From Aeromonas sp. RU39B (lineage in GTDB: Bacteria; Pseudomonadota; Gammaproteobacteria; Enterobacterales; Aeromonadaceae): 64,000 nucleotides of DNA. Positions 50,003 to 59,754 of this stretch are shown piece after piece. The stretch spans positions 143,312-207,311 of the forward strand of contig NZ_FTMJ01000006.1 in the NCBI RefSeq assembly GCF_900156095.1, written 5' to 3'. The position numbers and the translations under genes were made by a program. The notes under the pieces were generated by a model, which did no database searches, was not told the DNA's origin, and saw only the letters and a list, made by a program, of their open reading frames with translations. The first letter of the stretch is position 1. Each line of letters opens with the position of its first letter.

Positions 50003-50039
50003 AACAGAAAAGCGCCGTGCAGGGATACTACACGGCGCT
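50003..50039 (-). terminator. Terminator after frr
   Basis: Stem AGCGCCGTG (50011-50019) / CACGGCGCT (50031-50039), followed on minus by TTTTCTGT. It lies between frr and uppS and would separate the translation genes from the envelope cluster, although read-through is likely. Confidence 0.75.
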
Positions 50040-50060
50040 CGTAATATACCTTTCGGAGCC

Positions 50061-50618
50061 TTAGATTTCCATTAGCTCCTTTTCCTTCGCAGCCAGGGTC
50101 TCATCGACCAGCTTGACGTAGGAATCGGTCAGCTTCTGGATCTCTTCCTGGGAACGACGGTCGTCGTCTTCGGTGATCTCCTTGTCTTTGAGCAGCGCCT
50201 TCAGATCGGCGTTGGCATCACGACGGATATTACGCACAGCAACACGAGCGCCTTCGGCTTCACCACGTACCACCTTGATGAGGTCCTTACGACGCTCTTC
50301 GGTCAGCGGCGGCAACGGAATACGCATGGTGGTACCGGACGTGGCCGGGTTCAGGCCCAGGTCGGAGCTGATAATGGCCTTTTCTACGGCCTGGATCATG
50401 GTGCGATCAAACACGGTCACGGCCAGAGTACGGGCATCTTCCGCCACGACGTTAGCCAGCTGCTTGAGCGGAGTGGCCGAGCCATAATACTCCACCTGAA
50501 TGCCATCGAGCAGGCTCGGATGGGCACGGCCGGTACGGATCTTGTTCATCTGGGACTTCAGGGAATCCAGACTCTTTTGCATGCGCTCTTTGGCGTCGTT
50601 CTTAATCTCGTTGATCAC
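50061..50618 (-). CDS. frr: Ribosome recycling factor
   Basis: A 185-residue factor (E. coli 185) that splits post-termination ribosomes together with EF-G. The three-helix domain starts [20 protein letters not shown] and includes the signature [39 protein letters not shown] and the end [14 protein letters not shown]. It is separated from pyrH by 45 bases. Confidence 0.98.
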   Translation of the reverse strand: MINEIKNDAKERMQKSLDSLKSQMNKIRTGRAHPSLLDGIQVEYYGSATPLKQLANVVAEDARTLAVTVFDRTMIQAVEKAIISSDLGLNPATSGTTMRIPLPPLTEERRKDLIKVVRGEAEGARVAVRNIRRDANADLKALLKDKEITEDDDRRSQEEIQKLTDSYVKLVDETLAAKEKELMEI

Positions 50619-50663
50619 GGTGGATTTTCCTTGTCATTCGTCTGCAGTGAAAGCGCAACGACC

Positions 50664-51398
50664 TTACTGGTTCAGGTGATAGATCAGGGTGCCTTCCGGC
50701 TCGCCCATCACTACGCGACGCAGTGCGCCCGGCTTGTTCATGTTGAACACGCGGATCGGCAGATCATGATCGCGGGCCAGGGTGAAGGCTGCCAGGTCCA
50801 TGACCTTCAGTTCACGATCCAGCACTTCGTTATAGCTCAGCTCATGATACAACACGGCGTCAGGATTCTTAACCGGATCATCACTGTAGACACCATCAAC
50901 CTTGGTTGCCTTGAGCACAACATCGGCTTCGATTTCGATGCCGCGCAGGCAGGCTGCAGAATCAGTGGTAAAGAAGGGGTTGCCGGTACCGGCGGAGAAG
51001 ATCACAACCTTACCGGCGCGCAGATGGCTGATCGCCTCGGCCCAGGTGTAAGAGTCGCAAATCCCCTGCAGCGAGATGGCTGACATCAGACGAGCATTCA
51101 CATAAGCACGATGCAGGGCATCACGCATGGCCAGACCGTTCATGACAGTAGCCAGCATCCCCATATGGTCACCCACCACACGGTTCATTCCTGCCTTGGC
51201 AAGGCCGGCACCACGGAACAGGTTGCCGCCACCGATGACCAGACCGACCTGAACACCGAGCTCGACCAGCTCTTTGATCTCCTGGGCCATACGGTCCAGC
51301 ACGGCCGGATCGATACCGAAACCTTCAGCCCCTTGCAGGGCTTCACCGCTCAACTTGAGAAGAACACGTCTGTATGCAGGCTTGGGATTGGTACTCAT
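50664..51398 (-). CDS. pyrH: Uridylate kinase
   Basis: A 244-residue bacterial UMP kinase of the amino-acid-kinase fold (E. coli 241), phosphorylating UMP to UDP. Visible: [60 protein letters not shown] and [18 protein letters not shown]. It sits between tsf and frr, the canonical order. Confidence 0.98.
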   Translation of the reverse strand: MSTNPKPAYRRVLLKLSGEALQGAEGFGIDPAVLDRMAQEIKELVELGVQVGLVIGGGNLFRGAGLAKAGMNRVVGDHMGMLATVMNGLAMRDALHRAYVNARLMSAISLQGICDSYTWAEAISHLRAGKVVIFSAGTGNPFFTTDSAACLRGIEIEADVVLKATKVDGVYSDDPVKNPDAVLYHELSYNEVLDRELKVMDLAAFTLARDHDLPIRVFNMNKPGALRRVVMGEPEGTLIYHLNQ

Positions 51399-51414
51399 GT
51401 GACTGATTCCTGGT

Positions 51415-51445
51415 CATATAAAGACCGCGACAGATGTCGCGGTCC
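51415..51445 (-). terminator. Terminator or attenuator between tsf and pyrH
   Basis: Perfect 9-bp stem GACCGCGAC (51424-51432) / GTCGCGGTC (51437-51445), loop AGAT, followed on minus by TTTATATGACC. The T run is short, so partial termination is likely. Confidence 0.7.
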
Positions 51446-51470
51446 AGGGGAAACGGTAAAACCGGTTCGA

Positions 51471-52352
51471 TTAGGCCTTTTGAGCGGCCGCGATCTGGGC
51501 AGCAACTTCGGCAGCGAAGTCGGTTTCCTGCTTCTCGATGCCTTCGCCTACTTCGTAGCGAGTAAAGGAGACCACGTCAGCGCCTTCCTTCTTCAGCAGA
51601 TCAGCAACGAGGACAGCCGGATCCTTAACGAACGGTTGACCGGTCAGGGAGATTTCGCCGGTGAACTTCTTCATACGGCCTTCAACCATCTTCTCGGCGA
51701 TGTCTTTCGGCTTGCCAGAGTTGATAGCGATTTCTACCTGAATTTCGCGCTCTTTGGCAACGACTTCGGCAGACACGTCTTCCGGCTTGACGAACTGCGG
51801 GTTGTTCGCAGCAACGTGCATGGCCAGGTCTTTAGCCAGTTCGGCAGAGCCGCCAACCAGCTTGGTGATAACACCGATACGGGAACCGTGAACGTAGGTA
51901 CCCAGGTTGTCACCTTCAACCAGCACCACACGGCGCAGGTTCATGTTCTCACCGATCTTGGCGATCAGGTTGGTGATGGTCAGCTCGACGGTCTCACCGG
52001 TGCCGAAGTCTTCTGCCTTCAGGGCGTCAACGTCAGCGATCTTCTTGGTCACGGCGATCTCGGCGATCTTCTCACCCATGGCGCGGAAGCTGGCGTCCTT
52101 GGAAACGAAGTCGGTTTCGCAGTTCAGCTCAACCAGAACAGCGGTGTTGCCTTCGGTACGGGCGAAGATCACGCCTTCGGCAGCGATACGACCGGCCTTC
52201 TTAGCAGCCTTGGCTTGGCCAGACTTACGCATGTTCTCGATAGCCAGCTCGATATCACCAGCGGCTTCTTCCAGGGCCTTCTTACAATCCATCATGCCAG
52301 CGCCGGTGCGCTCGCGCAGTTCTTTAACCAGGGCGGCAGAAATGTTTGCCAT
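51471..52352 (-). CDS. tsf: Translation elongation factor Ts
   Basis: A 293-residue guanine nucleotide exchange factor for EF-Tu. N-terminal [20 protein letters not shown], then [19 protein letters not shown] and [14 protein letters not shown] are diagnostic. The frame opens 7 codons earlier (52373), but ATG 52352 with GAGGA upstream gives the known N-terminus. It is downstream of rpsB across a 104-bp spacer containing a hairpin. Confidence 0.98.
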   Translation of the reverse strand: MANISAALVKELRERTGAGMMDCKKALEEAAGDIELAIENMRKSGQAKAAKKAGRIAAEGVIFARTEGNTAVLVELNCETDFVSKDASFRAMGEKIAEIAVTKKIADVDALKAEDFGTGETVELTITNLIAKIGENMNLRRVVLVEGDNLGTYVHGSRIGVITKLVGGSAELAKDLAMHVAANNPQFVKPEDVSAEVVAKEREIQVEIAINSGKPKDIAEKMVEGRMKKFTGEISLTGQPFVKDPAVLVADLLKKEGADVVSFTRYEVGEGIEKQETDFAAEVAAQIAAAQKA

Positions 52353-52385
52353 GTCCAGTATCCTCGGTCTCAAATTGACAAGAAA

Positions 52386-52406
52386 CAGGGGCCATAAGGG
52401 CCCCTG
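52386..52406 (-). terminator. Hairpin between rpsB and tsf
   Basis: Stem CAGGGGCC (52386-52393) / GGCCCCTG (52399-52406), followed on minus by TTTCTTG. A partial terminator is known between rpsB and tsf in E. coli; this is the matching location. Confidence 0.65.
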
Positions 52407-52456
52407 CCAACCAATGTGTTCAGCTTGGTTAATAAGGGCTTTGCAGACCTTATTGA

Positions 52457-53185
52457 TTACTCGGCTTCAACAAAGCCATCTTGTTCGGCTTGAACCACGA
52501 TGTCCTGTTCGCGAGCTTCCAGTACGGTGTCAGCAGCAGCGTTCAGGTACAGCTGTACGGCACGGATAGCATCGTCGTTACCCGGGATGATGTAATCAAC
52601 GCCGTCCGGGTTGGAGTTGGTATCAACCACGGAAATTACCGGGATACCCAGGTTGTTGGCTTCCTTGATGGCGATGTGCTCGTGCTCGGCATCGATCACG
52701 AACAGAGCATCCGGCAGGCCGCCCATGTCCTTGATACCGCCCAGGCTCTTCTCCAGCTTTTCCATTTCGCGAGTACGCATCAGCGCCTCTTTCTTGGTCA
52801 GCTTGTCGAAGGTGCCGTCTTGGGTCTGGGTTTCCAGATCCTTCAGACGCTTGATGGACTGACGAACGGTCTTCCAGTTGGTCAGCATACCGCCCAGCCA
52901 GCGGTGGTTCACATAGAACTGGTCGCAACGGGTTGCGGCTTCTTTAACGGCTTCAGAGGCGGCACGCTTGGTACCAACGAACAGTACCTTGCCCTTCTTG
53001 GCAGCGGTGGAGCTCAGGAAGTTCATGGCGTCGTCGAACATCGGAACAGTCTTTTCCAGGTTGACGATATGAACACCGTTGCGAGCGCCGAAGATGTAGG
53101 ACTTCATCTTCGGGTTCCAGTAACGGGTCTGGTGACCGAAGTGAACGCCGGCTTGCAGCATGTCGCGCATAGAAACTTTAGCCAT
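52457..53185 (-). CDS. rpsB: 30S ribosomal protein S2
   Basis: The 242-residue small-subunit protein (E. coli 241). N-terminus [20 protein letters not shown], then [39 protein letters not shown] and the [20 protein letters not shown] segment. The first gene of rpsB-tsf, it has a 5' leader with conserved-looking structure (53186-53311) where S2 autorepression is expected. Confidence 0.98.
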   Translation of the reverse strand: MAKVSMRDMLQAGVHFGHQTRYWNPKMKSYIFGARNGVHIVNLEKTVPMFDDAMNFLSSTAAKKGKVLFVGTKRAASEAVKEAATRCDQFYVNHRWLGGMLTNWKTVRQSIKRLKDLETQTQDGTFDKLTKKEALMRTREMEKLEKSLGGIKDMGGLPDALFVIDAEHEHIAIKEANNLGIPVISVVDTNSNPDGVDYIIPGNDDAIRAVQLYLNAAADTVLEAREQDIVVQAEQDGFVEAE

Positions 53186-53323
53186 TTTATACCTCGTATG
53201 GGGTTAGGCCTCCACGTATCCCATGATGCCGACCCAAAGGGCACCCCGGCATATGTGTCGATACGTGTGTGTTGTTGAGTAAGGGTGTATGGACCCAGCA
53301 TTCCGAGTCCGGCGCGCTTTATA
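53186..53323 (-). promoter_or_regulatory. rpsB leader and promoter
   Basis: On minus, a -10 TATAAA lies at 53318-53323 with a GC-rich discriminator (GCGCGCC), typical of stringently controlled promoters; the -35 is unclear. The 125-base leader ends with ATGCCGGGGTGCCC, TCGGCAT and GGATACGTGGAGGC-TAACCCCATACGAGGT, resembling the gammaproteobacterial rpsB leader bound by S2. 53324-53530 also contains the map promoter region, in which I place nothing further. Confidence 0.55.
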
Positions 53324-53530
53324 TCACATCCACGAATTAAACACCACATTGCGAAGTGGATTGGCGCCATCAAACCTGCTCACTACCGCCAGTCTGGCGG
53401 CCAATTATCTCGCTGTGATGACAATCACGCTGGAAGTCACCCGGGGTTACAGATAAAATTTCGCTTCGATTGCAAACGCATATAATTTTCAGTTGTCAGC
53501 CCGGCGCCCCGGGCGCCGCAGAGAAACGAC

Positions 53531-54319
53531 ATGACCGTCAAGATCAAGACACCCGAAGAGATTGAAAAGATGCGCGTCGCCGGCCGTCTGGCTGCCGAGG
53601 TGCTGGAGATGATCGCCCCCCATATCAAGGCTGGCGTCACCACCGACGAGATCAATACCCTGTGCCACGACCACATCGTCAACGTGCAGCAGGCTATTCC
53701 GGCTCCGCTCAACTATCACGGCTTCCCCAAGTCCATCTGCACCTCGATTAACGATGTGGTGTGCCATGGCATCCCCAACCACAAGAAGTTGCGCGAAGGG
53801 GACATCATCAACCTCGATATTACCGTCATCAAGGACGGCTATCATGGCGACACCTCCGCCATGTTCATCATCGGCCAGACCACCCCGCTGCGTCGTCAGC
53901 TGTGCAAGGTGGCGCAAGAAAGCATGTATGCCGCCATCAAGGCGGTGCGTCCCGGCATGTGCATCACCGAGATTGGCGCCATCATCCAGCCGATCGCCGA
54001 GAAGGCCGGTTTCTCCGTGGTGCGTGATTACTGTGGCCACGGTATCGGCAGCGAGTTCCACGAAGAGCCGCAGATCCTGCACTATCGCAACAGCGCGCGC
54101 CTCGAGCTCAAACCCGGCATGGTGTTTACCATCGAGCCGATGATCAACACCAAGAAGCACCACTGCAAGATTAACCCCAAGGATGGCTGGACCGTGACCA
54201 CCAAAGATGGCGGTGACTCGGCCCAGTGGGAGCACACCATCGTGGTGACGGAAGACGGCTGCGAGGTGCTCACCTTGCGTGAAGGCGAAGACCTCGACCG
54301 CTTCATCAAACACGGATAA
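53531..54319 (+). CDS. map: Methionine aminopeptidase, type I
   Basis: A 262-residue metalloenzyme that removes the initiator methionine. The metal ligands are visible in NLDITVIKDGYHGDTSAMF (two Asp), GHGIGSEFHEEPQ (His), FTIEPMIN (Glu) and the C-terminal SAQWEHTIVVTEDG (Glu). It is divergent from rpsB, as in E. coli. Plain start ATG 53531 with GCCGCAGAGAAACGAC upstream, so the ribosome site is weak. Confidence 0.97.
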   Translation: MTVKIKTPEEIEKMRVAGRLAAEVLEMIAPHIKAGVTTDEINTLCHDHIVNVQQAIPAPLNYHGFPKSICTSINDVVCHGIPNHKKLREGDIINLDITVIKDGYHGDTSAMFIIGQTTPLRRQLCKVAQESMYAAIKAVRPGMCITEIGAIIQPIAEKAGFSVVRDYCGHGIGSEFHEEPQILHYRNSARLELKPGMVFTIEPMINTKKHHCKINPKDGWTVTTKDGGDSAQWEHTIVVTEDGCEVLTLREGEDLDRFIKHG

Positions 54320-54321
54320 CA

Positions 54322-54357
54322 TCAAACCCCGGCCCCATGCCGGGGTTTGACGTTTTA
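54322..54357 (+). terminator. Terminator after map
   Basis: A 12-bp stem TCAAACCCCGGC (54322-54333) / GCCGGGGTTTGA (54339-54350), loop CCCAT, then CGTTTTAT. Confidence 0.88.
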
Positions 54358-54375
54358 TCGACCGTATGAGGCAAC

Positions 54376-57000
54376 ATGGACGCCACCCTCTCTCTCCCCC
54401 CGCTTGATCAACCCCTGGACCGCGAGGCCTACCGGGCCCTGCTCGCTGACGAGATGAGCCGTCAGCAAACCCGCTTCGAGGCGGGTGAAGAGATCATGAC
54501 GCTGGTCACCGACCGCGCCAGCTTTATGGACACCCTGCTGACTCGCTTGTGGCAGCAATTTGGCTTTCACAAGGTGCCCGGTCTGACCCTGATCGCCGTG
54601 GGTGGCTATGGCCGTGGCGAGTTGCACCCCCACTCCGACATCGATCTGTTGATCCTCTATGAAGATGAGCCGGACGAAGTGCTGGGGCTGCGCATCGGTG
54701 ATTTCATCGCCTTTTTGTGGGATCTGCGTCTGGAAGTTGGCCAGTCGGTGCGCAACGTTGCTGAATGCGTGGCGCAGGGGCAAGCTGATATCACCGTGGC
54801 CACCAACCTGATTGAAGCGCGCTATATCACCGGCCATCATCCCGGCTTTGCTGCGCTGCAAGCTGCCACCACGCCGGAGCACTTCTGGTCAAGCGAGGCG
54901 TTCTTTCGGGCCAAGCGCCAGGAGCAGCAAGACCGCCATAAACAGTTTTTAGGCACCGCCTACAATCTTGAGCCGGATATCAAGAGCAACTTGGGCGGCA
55001 TGCGTGATATCCAGACCCTGGCCTGGGTCGCCCGTCGCCACTTTGGCGCCACCACCCTGTTCGAGATGACCAGCCACGGTTTTCTCAATCAGGCGGAGTA
55101 TCGCGAGCTGGAAGATTGCCAAAACTTTCTGTGGAAGGTGCGCTTTGCCCTGCACATGGTGATCAACAAGGGCGATAACCGCTTATTGTTTGATCGCCAG
55201 CGCACGGTGGCCCAACTGCTCGGTTTTAAAGGGGAAGGTAACGCCCCGGTCGAGCAGATGATGAAGCGTTTTTATCAGACCGCCCGCCGGGTGGCCGAGC
55301 TCAACGAGATGCTGTTGCAGCTGTTCGATGAGGCCATTCTGGGCAACAGTGCCATGGATGTGCGCCGCATCAGTGACGAGTTCCAGCTGCGCGGTCGCCT
55401 GATTGATGCCGTCGAGCCCGATCTCTTTATGCGCGAGCCGGCCGCCATCCTGCGTCTGTTTTATCAAATTGCACAGCACAGCCAGGTGACCGGCATTCAC
55501 TCCGCCACCTTGCGTCAGCTGCGTGAAGCACGCCGCAAGCTCGGCTGCTGGCTGCAAGATATTCCCGAGTGCCGCCGCCTCTTTATGGCGCTGCTGCGCC
55601 ACCCGGGTGGCATTGGACTGCCGCTCAGTCTGATGCACAAATACAGCATCCTGTCGGCCTATTTGCCCCAGTGGAACCTGATTGTCGGCCAGATGCAGTT
55701 CGACATGTTCCATGCCTACACAGTGGATGAACACACTCATCGCCTGTTCCGCCATTTTGGCTATTTTGCCGACCCGCAGAGCCGCAAATGTCACCCGCTC
55801 TGCCACGAGCTGTTCAATCAACTGCGTAAACCCGAGCTGCTTTATGTGGCGGCCCTGTTTCATGACATAGCCAAAGGACGCAAGGGCGATCACTCGGAGC
55901 TGGGCGCGGTCGATGCCCTCGAATTCTGCCAACTGCACGGGTTTGATCGCTACGAAAGCCGTTTGGTGGCCTGGCTGGTACGCCATCACCTGTTGATGTC
56001 AGTCACCGCCCAGCGCCGTGATATTTACGATCCCGACGTGATCACCGATTTCGCCCAGAAGGTGCGCGACGAACTGCATCTGGAGCTGCTTTGCTGCCTG
56101 ACGGTGGCCGATATCTGCGCCACCAACGACAACCTGTGGAACGACTGGAAAGGCACCCTGCTGCGCGAGCTGTTCTTTGCCACACAAAAGGCGCTGCGTC
56201 TGGGCCTTGAGAACCCGCCCGACATGCGCCTCAAGATCCGCGAGAACCAGCGTCAGGCCAAGCAGGTGCTGGCTCAGGACAACTTCGACGAGCTCACCAT
56301 CAACAACCTGTGGGGCGACTTCAAGGCAGACTACTTCCTGCGCCACAGCCCGGAGCAGATTGCCTGGCACACCCGTCACATTCTCGAGCGCGAGCATCCC
56401 GAGCAGCCACTGGTGCTGTTTGGCAAGCAGCCTACCCGTGGCGGCAGCGAGCTGTTTATCTACTGCCGTGACATGCCCAACCTGTTTGCCACTGTGGCCT
56501 CGGCGCTGGATCAAAAGAACCTCAACATCCACGATGCCCAGATCATGAGCTCGCGCAGCGGCTATGTGCTCGATACCTTTATGGTGCTGGAGCCAAGCGG
56601 TCAACCGGTCAGCCCTAACCGCATTCCCCCCATCAAGGCTGCGCTGGAAAAAGCCCTGCAAGCGCCCGGCAAACTGGTGCTGCGCAGTAAACCCATGTCG
56701 CGCCGCCACCGTCAGTTTAATGTGCCAACCCGCGTCACCTTCCTGCCGCATAAGGGCGAAGTGCGCCATACCCTGGTCGAACTGATTGCGCTTGATGCCC
56801 CCGGCTTGCTGGCCCGTATCGGCGCCGTATTCCAGCTCTGCGGTCTGGCGCTGCATGCGGCCAAAATCACCACTATCGGTGAGCGGGTCGAGGACTTTTT
56901 CAGCCTGACCACTCTTGATGGGGAGCCGCTCACGCCAGAGCAACAGCAGATCCTGGAAGAGCGGTTAATTCAGCAACTGGCCGAGCTGACCGAGGCTTAA
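54376..57000 (+). CDS. glnD: Bifunctional uridylyltransferase/uridylyl-removing enzyme GlnD
   Basis: An 874-residue nitrogen-status sensor (E. coli 890) that adds UMP to PII proteins when glutamine is low and removes it when high. The nucleotidyltransferase motif GGYGRGELHPHSDIDLL is at residues 76-92; the HD motif of the removing activity is in ALFHDIAKGRKGDHSELGAV; two C-terminal ACT domains (starting FIYCRDMPNLFATVASALDQ and VELIALDAPGLLARIGAVF) bind glutamine. Located after map as in E. coli. Confidence 0.97.
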   Translation: MDATLSLPPLDQPLDREAYRALLADEMSRQQTRFEAGEEIMTLVTDRASFMDTLLTRLWQQFGFHKVPGLTLIAVGGYGRGELHPHSDIDLLILYEDEPDEVLGLRIGDFIAFLWDLRLEVGQSVRNVAECVAQGQADITVATNLIEARYITGHHPGFAALQAATTPEHFWSSEAFFRAKRQEQQDRHKQFLGTAYNLEPDIKSNLGGMRDIQTLAWVARRHFGATTLFEMTSHGFLNQAEYRELEDCQNFLWKVRFALHMVINKGDNRLLFDRQRTVAQLLGFKGEGNAPVEQMMKRFYQTARRVAELNEMLLQLFDEAILGNSAMDVRRISDEFQLRGRLIDAVEPDLFMREPAAILRLFYQIAQHSQVTGIHSATLRQLREARRKLGCWLQDIPECRRLFMALLRHPGGIGLPLSLMHKYSILSAYLPQWNLIVGQMQFDMFHAYTVDEHTHRLFRHFGYFADPQSRKCHPLCHELFNQLRKPELLYVAALFHDIAKGRKGDHSELGAVDALEFCQLHGFDRYESRLVAWLVRHHLLMSVTAQRRDIYDPDVITDFAQKVRDELHLELLCCLTVADICATNDNLWNDWKGTLLRELFFATQKALRLGLENPPDMRLKIRENQRQAKQVLAQDNFDELTINNLWGDFKADYFLRHSPEQIAWHTRHILEREHPEQPLVLFGKQPTRGGSELFIYCRDMPNLFATVASALDQKNLNIHDAQIMSSRSGYVLDTFMVLEPSGQPVSPNRIPPIKAALEKALQAPGKLVLRSKPMSRRHRQFNVPTRVTFLPHKGEVRHTLVELIALDAPGLLARIGAVFQLCGLALHAAKITTIGERVEDFFSLTTLDGEPLTPEQQQILEERLIQQLAELTEA

Positions 57001-57056
57001 CACCTTCTGTACATTCGGTTACATACCGTCACCACATCACCACTGAACCGATAACG

Positions 57057-57081
57057 GGCAGGACCTAGCATGGGTCCTGCC
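57057..57081 (+). other. Hairpin in the glnD-mprF spacer
   Basis: Perfect 9-bp stem GGCAGGACC (57057-57065) / GGTCCTGCC (57073-57081). No T run follows, so it is not a standard terminator; it may protect the glnD mRNA 3' end or shape the mprF leader. The spacer 57001-57198 has no other clear element. Confidence 0.4.
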
Positions 57082-57198
57082 AATCATAAGAATCCGGTTC
57101 CTTGTCATGATCCCAGTTTCTCTGTCGATGCCGGCCCACCCCCATGCAGGTTGGCCGGAATGTTTGCCGTGGCTTCACGAGCAGGAAAGGAGGTCCGC

Positions 57199-59745
57199 GT
57201 GAAGCATCACTGGCGCCGCTGGATAACCCCTCTGTGTAGCCTGCTCTTACTTGGCTTGGCACTGACCCTGCTTTACCACCTGACTCACGAGTGGCGCTGG
57301 AAGGATGTACGCCATGCCCTCGGCAGCAGCTCGCCACGCTCGTTGCTCAACGCCCTGCTGATGACCCTCGTCAGCTATGGCTGTCTGTGTCTTTATGATC
57401 TGCTGGCGGTGCGACTGGCCGGAGCCCGGCTGCCCTGGCTCAAGGTGGTGCAGACCTCGTTTGTTGCTTACACCTTCTCCAACACCCTCGGCTTTGCCCT
57501 GCTGACCGGCACCTCGGTGCGCTACCGAGCCTACTCGGCAGCCGGGCTCTCAACCGGCGCTATCGCCCGCATCATCCTGTTTTGCAGTACCACCTTCTTT
57601 TTGGGGCTGGCCGCGCTCGGCGGGATGGCGTTAATTGGCGGCCAGAGCGACTGGCTGCAACCGCTCTGGCCACACTGGATAGCCAAGCTGCTGGACGTTG
57701 CCGGTTGGGCTCTGCTGCTGCTGGTTGCGGCGTACCTTATCTGGCCCAAACGCTGGAGTGGCCGTCACGCCGACGCGCTGCCCGGCCAAGGAGCCCGCCT
57801 AGCCCAGTTGACGGTAGCCCTGCTCGACTGGATGGCGGCAGCCGCCGTGCTCTATGCCTTGCTGCCTGCGGGGAGTGTCAGCTATCCCATGCTACTCTCT
57901 GCCTTCGTGCTGGCCGCCCTGCTGGGTGTGCTGGCGCATGTGCCAGGCGGTCTCGGGGTGTTTGAGGCGGCGATGACCCTGCTACTGGGCCATCACATCC
58001 AGGCTAACCAGCTGCTGGCTGCCTTGCTGCTTTACCGTATTGTCTATTATCTGGTGCCGTTTACCCTGGCGCTGATCCTGCTTGCCATCGAGGAGCTACG
58101 CCAGAATCGCCATTTGCGCAGTGGCGTGCGTTACCTGCGCAACCTGCTGCCGGCCTTTATCAGCCTGGGCACTTTTGCCGCCGGCACCCTGCTCTTGTGC
58201 AGTAGCGTATTGCCGACCCTGCATTCGCGCATTGATGCCATGTTGGCACTGTGGCCCCTCCCGCTGCTGGAGCTGGCCCATGTGCTCGGCGGCGTCAGCG
58301 GCATTTTGCTGCTATTGCTGGCTCGCGGCCTCTATCGCCGGTTGGATGCAGCGTTCCACCTTGCCCAGCTGCTGCTAGCGGTCGGCATGCTCTTTTCCCT
58401 GTTGAAAGGGGACTGGGAAGCCTCCCTGTTTCTCTTTGTGTTTCTCAGCATCATCAGCCCCTGCCGTGCGCTGTTTCACCGTAAAGGCAGCCTGCTGCAC
58501 ACCCCGCTGACCCCCGCCAACCTGCTGGCGATCGGGGCCGTGTTGCTCGGTACACTGTGGCTGCTGCTGTTTTCCTATCGCCATGTGCCGTATGACCCAT
58601 CGCTGTGGCTCACCTTCACCCCGACCGCCAGCGCCGCCCGCGGCCTGCGTGCTATGGGGGCGGTGATGGCGGTCATGTTGATGGCGGGGGTGGCGCAGCT
58701 ACTCTCCCCGCTGCGTCAGGCGGCCGAGCCTCCGACCGCCGACGAGTTGCAGCGAGCACGCTCGCTTATCAGTGGCGATGGCGATATCCATGGTGCACTG
58801 GCGCAACTGGGCGATAAATCACTGCTGTTTCACCCAAGCGGCGACGCTTTTTTAATGTATGGCTGCGAAGGAACCAGCTGGATTGTGATGGGCGACCCCA
58901 TCGGACAACCCCATGCCATTGAGGAGCTACTCTGGCAGTTTGCCGAGCTGTGCGACGCTCACGATGTCACCCCCATCATCTATCAGGCCTCGCCGCGTTA
59001 TCTGCCTTGTTACCTTGAGCTGGGGCTGATCCCCTTTAAGCTGGGCGAAGAGGCCATCATCGATTTGAACCAATTTGAACTCTCGGGTGGCAAGCTGCGC
59101 AACGTGCGCCAAAGCCACAGCCGCGGTAAGCGCGATGGCCTGAGCTTTGAGGTGATTCCGGCCTGCGAGGTGCAGCACTATCTGCCGATGCTGCGAACCA
59201 TCTCTGATGCCTGGCTGTCGAAAAAGCAGGGCCGCGAAAAGGGATTCTCGGTCGGATTTTTTGATGAGCACTACCTTTGCAGCAACCCGCTGGCACTGGT
59301 CAGAAAAACCGATACCGAGCGCAATGAGTCGCGGCTGGTCGGCTTTGCCAACCTGTGGACCGGGGTATCGCTCCACTGTCTGTCGGTCGACCTGATGCGC
59401 TACCACCCGGATGTGGATCACGGGCCCATCATGGATTTTCTGTTTGTCGAACTGCTGCTGTGGGGCAAGGCGCAAGGCTATCAGCATTTCAATCTCGGTA
59501 TGGCACCCATGTCGGGGCTGAATGCGCCGCCGCTCGGCAGTTTTTGGGCCCGGCTCGGCAATACCCTCTATCGCAGGGGCAACCGTTTTTACAATTTTCA
59601 GGGACTGCGTCGCTACAAGGAGAAGTATGCGCCCGAGTGGCAGCCACGCTATCTGCTGTGCAGCAGCAAGTTGGCATTGCCACGCACGCTAACCCATCTC
59701 ATCGGGTTAATCAGTCGTGGACCGCTGGCGTTAGGCAAATCCTAG
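57199..59745 (+). CDS. mprF: Phosphatidylglycerol aminoacyltransferase/flippase MprF
   Basis: An 848-residue multipass protein. About 14 hydrophobic segments form the N-terminal flippase (from WITPLCSLLLLGLALTLLYH onward), followed from about residue 510 by the cytoplasmic GNAT-type synthase domain (DUF2156), with DGDIHGALAQLGDKSLLFHP, WIVMGDPIGQP, KLRNVRQSHSRGKRDG and FNLGMAPMSGL. It adds lysine or alanine to phosphatidylglycerol, lowering negative surface charge and increasing tolerance of cationic peptides; which amino acid cannot be told from sequence. GTG 57199 is chosen for AAAGGAGG 6 bases upstream; an in-frame start at 57070 gives a Pro/Cys-rich extension without similarity. It runs into an AcvB-like gene. 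Confidence 0.9.
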   Translation: MKHHWRRWITPLCSLLLLGLALTLLYHLTHEWRWKDVRHALGSSSPRSLLNALLMTLVSYGCLCLYDLLAVRLAGARLPWLKVVQTSFVAYTFSNTLGFALLTGTSVRYRAYSAAGLSTGAIARIILFCSTTFFLGLAALGGMALIGGQSDWLQPLWPHWIAKLLDVAGWALLLLVAAYLIWPKRWSGRHADALPGQGARLAQLTVALLDWMAAAAVLYALLPAGSVSYPMLLSAFVLAALLGVLAHVPGGLGVFEAAMTLLLGHHIQANQLLAALLLYRIVYYLVPFTLALILLAIEELRQNRHLRSGVRYLRNLLPAFISLGTFAAGTLLLCSSVLPTLHSRIDAMLALWPLPLLELAHVLGGVSGILLLLLARGLYRRLDAAFHLAQLLLAVGMLFSLLKGDWEASLFLFVFLSIISPCRALFHRKGSLLHTPLTPANLLAIGAVLLGTLWLLLFSYRHVPYDPSLWLTFTPTASAARGLRAMGAVMAVMLMAGVAQLLSPLRQAAEPPTADELQRARSLISGDGDIHGALAQLGDKSLLFHPSGDAFLMYGCEGTSWIVMGDPIGQPHAIEELLWQFAELCDAHDVTPIIYQASPRYLPCYLELGLIPFKLGEEAIIDLNQFELSGGKLRNVRQSHSRGKRDGLSFEVIPACEVQHYLPMLRTISDAWLSKKQGREKGFSVGFFDEHYLCSNPLALVRKTDTERNESRLVGFANLWTGVSLHCLSVDLMRYHPDVDHGPIMDFLFVELLLWGKAQGYQHFNLGMAPMSGLNAPPLGSFWARLGNTLYRRGNRFYNFQGLRRYKEKYAPEWQPRYLLCSSKLALPRTLTHLIGLISRGPLALGKS

Positions 59746-59754
59746 GAGTTGAAC

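Noticed and set aside
53489..54325. A 278-codon open frame on minus, opposite map
   Set aside because: The map frame has all metal-binding residues of methionine aminopeptidase; the opposite frame has none of a known family.
57070..57198. A longer N-terminus for mprF from ATG 57070
   Set aside because: The extension is rich in Pro and Cys with no helix, and the GTG at 57199 has a much better ribosome site.
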